DNA of 6,927 bases from Bacteroidales bacterium (lineage in GTDB: Bacteria > Bacteroidota > Bacteroidia > Bacteroidales > VadinHA17). The translations under genes were made by a program, and so were the position numbers. Below, one piece after another: positions 4,428 to 6,927 of the stretch (position 1 is its first letter; every line of letters begins with the position of its first letter). The stretch lies in the NCBI GenBank assembly GCA_012514255.1, contig JAAZAP010000197.1, positions 1-6,927 of the forward strand, in the 5' to 3' direction. The notes beneath the pieces are model-generated. The model saw only the letters and a list, made by a program, of their open reading frames with translations. It was not told the origin of the DNA and made no database searches.

Positions 4428-6927
4428 ATGAGCATAGTCAACAAAGTCCTGGGAGTCTTTCTTGGTAACAAGGAGGAGCGCGACCTGAAAGAGATCAATC
4501 CCTTTGTGGGCAGGATACAGCAGGAGAGTGAACTCATTACAGGATTGTCCAATGATGCGCTTCGCGACAGGACGGCGGAATTGCGGAAAGAGATACAGGA
4601 TTCAGTCTCCGGGGAGGAAAAACAGATTAAAGAACTTCGCGCTGAAGCGGAAAAGGAGGAGGATGTCAACCGGAAGGAAGACCTGTATAACCAGGTTGAC
4701 AAACTTGAAAAACAGATACTTGAGAACCTTGAAAAAAAGCTGGATGAAGTACTCCCCACAGCTTTTGCAATCGTCAGGGAGACAGCCCGCCGTTTCAAGG
4801 AAAACGAAGAACTGGAGGTGACAGCCAGGGACTGGGATCGCAATCTGGCAGCCACACGCCCGTCCATTACTGTGGAAGGTGACAGGGCATTCTGGAAGAA
4901 CCGCTGGATGGCCGGAGGGAACGAGATAGTGTGGGACATGGTACACTATGATGTCCAGCTGATAGGAGGGGTGGCCCTCCATAAGGGAAAAATATCAGAG
5001 ATGGCAACAGGTGAGGGAAAAACCCTCGTGGCAACACTCCCGGTGTTCCTTAACGCATTGGCCGGAAGAGGAGTCCATATTGTGACAGTCAATGACTACC
5101 TGTCAAAAAGAGACTCAGAATGGATGGGACCTCTCTATGAGTTCCATGGCCTGACAGTCGATTGCATTGACAAACATGAACCAAACTCACCGGCACGCCG
5201 CAAGGCATACAACTCTGACATTACATTCGGTACTAACAATGAATTTGGCTTTGACTATCTGCGTGATAACATGGCTATTAACCCTGAGGACCTGGTGCAG
5301 CGCAAACACCACTATGCCATCGTTGACGAGGTTGACTCGGTCCTTATTGACGATGCCAGGACACCTCTCATTATCTCAGGCCCCACTGCCAAGAGCGATA
5401 CATCACAGTTTGATGAATACAAGTTCAAGGTTGAGAAGCTGGTGAGCGCACAGCGCAAACTGGTGACACAACTGCTGGCTGATTCCAAGAAGCTTATTTC
5501 CGATGGCGATTCGGAAAAGGGAGGGATGCTGCTGCTGAGGGCTTACAAGGGACTGCCCAGGAACAGCGCACTTATCAAGTATCTGAGCGAGGAGGGCGTG
5601 AGAAGCCTGCTCCTGAAGACAGAGAACTTCTACATGCAGAACAACTCGAAGGAGATGCCAAAGGTGACGGAGGAACTCTTCTTCGTGATTGATGAGAAGG
5701 CCAACTCCATTGAGCTGACAGAGAAAGGCCATGACCTGATCTCCACATCAGTGGAGGACTCCAGCTTCTTCGTGCTGCCTGACGTGGGAAGCATGGTTGC
5801 TGAAATAGAGAAGACCATAAAAGATGAGAAGGTAAGGGTCAAGGCCAAGGATGAACTTCTGCAGGACTTTGCCGTCAAGTCGGAACGCGTTCATACCATG
5901 ACCCAGCTTATGAAGGCATATACTCTCTTCGAGAAGGATGTGGAGTACGTGGTCATGGACAACAAGGTCAAGATAGTTGACGAGCAGACGGGACGTATAC
6001 TTGAGGGCAGACGCTATTCTGACGGACTGCACCAGGCCATCGAAGCCAAGGAGAACGTCAAGGTGGAGGCAGCTACCCAGACCTACGCCACAATCACACT
6101 CCAGAACTACTTCAGGATGTACCACAAGCTGGCCGGCATGACCGGCACGGCCATAACCGAAGCCGGAGAGTTCTGGAATATCTACAAGCTGGATGTGGTG
6201 GTCATACCGACCAATGTTCCCGTAATCAGGGATGACCATGAGGACCTCGTGTACAAGACCAAGCGGGAGAAGTACAATGCCGTTATAGATGAGATCTTAA
6301 AGCTCAACAAGGCCGGCAGACCGGTTCTTGTGGGTACCACCTCGGTGGAGATATCAGAGCTGCTCAGCCGCATGCTCAAGATGAAGGGGCTGAAACACAA
6401 CGTCCTTAACGCTAAACTGCACCAGCGCGAGGCCGAGATAGTGCTGGAGGCAGGAAAGACCGGCACCATAACAATTGCAACCAACATGGCAGGCCGTGGT
6501 ACTGACATCAAGCTCACCCCGGAGGTGAAGAAGGCAGGCGGACTGGCCATAATAGGGACCGAGAGACATGAGTCGCGGCGTGTGGACAGGCAGCTGAGAG
6601 GACGTGCCGGACGCCAGGGCGACCCGGGCTCATCTCAGTTTTTCGTCTCCCTGGAGGATGACCTGATGCGCCTCTTCGGCTCTGAAAGAATCTCCGGGAT
6701 AATGGACAAACTGGGACTGAAGGATGGCGAGATGATTCAGCATCCGATGATCACAAAATCCATTGAGCGGGCCCAGAAAAAGGTGGAGGAGAACAACTTT
6801 GGCATCAGGAAGAGACTGCTAGAGTATGATGACGTGATGAACTCCCAGAGAGAGGTGATCTACAGCAAACGCCGTCATGCCCTCCTCGGTGAAAGGCTCA
6901 GCGTTGACATTGCCAATATGATGTATG
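4428..6927 (+). CDS. secA: Preprotein translocase ATPase SecA (3' end cut by window edge)
   Basis: The motor ATPase that drives unfolded preproteins through SecYEG at the inner membrane. The reading frame is open for 833 codons plus one base to the edge; Bacteroidota SecA is about 1,100 residues, so the rest of the helical scaffold/wing region and the C-terminal tail are missing. Visible motifs are Walker A MATGEGKT (192-199), Walker B DEVD (300-303) followed by [19 protein letters not shown] (518-523) and [16 protein letters not shown] (571-575), NMAGRGTD (686-693) and the arginine-finger motif [12 protein letters not shown] (721-732). Walker A lies about 90 residues later than in E. coli because of two insertions: a charged helical stretch (about 58-108) and a second segment (about 124-171). 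A third insertion lies in the preprotein-binding domain (about 320-415). ATG 4428 gives the expected N-terminus [19 protein letters not shown]; no SD precedes it. Confidence 0.98.
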   Translation, partial: MSIVNKVLGVFLGNKEERDLKEINPFVGRIQQESELITGLSNDALRDRTAELRKEIQDSVSGEEKQIKELRAEAEKEEDVNRKEDLYNQVDKLEKQILENLEKKLDEVLPTAFAIVRETARRFKENEELEVTARDWDRNLAATRPSITVEGDRAFWKNRWMAGGNEIVWDMVHYDVQLIGGVALHKGKISEMATGEGKTLVATLPVFLNALAGRGVHIVTVNDYLSKRDSEWMGPLYEFHGLTVDCIDKHEPNSPARRKAYNSDITFGTNNEFGFDYLRDNMAINPEDLVQRKHHYAIVDEVDSVLIDDARTPLIISGPTAKSDTSQFDEYKFKVEKLVSAQRKLVTQLLADSKKLISDGDSEKGGMLLLRAYKGLPRNSALIKYLSEEGVRSLLLKTENFYMQNNSKEMPKVTEELFFVIDEKANSIELTEKGHDLISTSVEDSSFFVLPDVGSMVAEIEKTIKDEKVRVKAKDELLQDFAVKSERVHTMTQLMKAYTLFEKDVEYVVMDNKVKIVDEQTGRILEGRRYSDGLHQAIEAKENVKVEAATQTYATITLQNYFRMYHKLAGMTGTAITEAGEFWNIYKLDVVVIPTNVPVIRDDHEDLVYKTKREKYNAVIDEILKLNKAGRPVLVGTTSVEISELLSRMLKMKGLKHNVLNAKLHQREAEIVLEAGKTGTITIATNMAGRGTDIKLTPEVKKAGGLAIIGTERHESRRVDRQLRGRAGRQGDPGSSQFFVSLEDDLMRLFGSERISGIMDKLGLKDGEMIQHPMITKSIERAQKKVEENNFGIRKRLLEYDDVMNSQREVIYSKRRHALLGERLSVDIANMMY

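Noticed and set aside
4307..4939. 210-codon minus-strand open frame over the secA start
   Set aside because: It is Ser/Phe-rich, antisense to the charged helical N-terminus of SecA, and shows no domain or promoter of its own.

Overview
The window reads as ordinary chromosomal DNA from a member of the Bacteroidota, probably a Bacteroidales or Marinilabiliales-like lineage; no finer placement is safe. Four things point there. Most starts lack a Shine-Dalgarno (SD) sequence and sit behind A/T-rich leaders. Three intergenic sites match the Bacteroidota -7 promoter element TAnnTTTG. SecA carries the long helical insertions usual in this phylum. The S6, S18 and DnaX tail sequences also look like Bacteroidota versions.

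Layout. On the minus strand at the left edge is the rpsF-rpsR ribosomal pair (S6 complete, S18 running off the edge), read leftwards from a divergent intergenic region (617-749). Reading rightwards from that region is dnaX (tau subunit of the DNA polymerase III clamp loader). Ten bases after it comes a short sensor-less histidine kinase, then a stand-alone receiver protein, then a bacterial ferritin closed by a clear intrinsic terminator (4265-4292). A 135-base gap with inverted repeats and a good promoter leads into secA, which is cut by the right edge after 833 codons. Everything except about 400 intergenic bases is coding. I see no mobile element, CRISPR array, tRNA or rRNA.

How the genes relate. 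dnaX, the kinase and the receiver probably share a transcript (gaps of 10 and 33 bases). The kinase and receiver look like a phosphorelay pair with an intracellular input and a protein-level output. Ferritin may be the last gene of that transcript or have its own unrecognised promoter. The ribosomal pair and secA are separate housekeeping units.

The most interesting signal lies inside dnaX. A run of ten A residues just after the clamp-loader domains is flanked by an SD-like GGAGGAG upstream and a 5-bp hairpin downstream, with a TGA stop in the -1 frame three bases past the run. This has the architecture of a programmed tau/gamma switch and would give a gamma-like protein of about 375 residues. 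The second signal is a strong SD before rpsR, the only one among the seven starts, in a phylum whose ribosomes normally hide the anti-SD using bS21, bS18 and bS6; two of those three proteins are encoded here.
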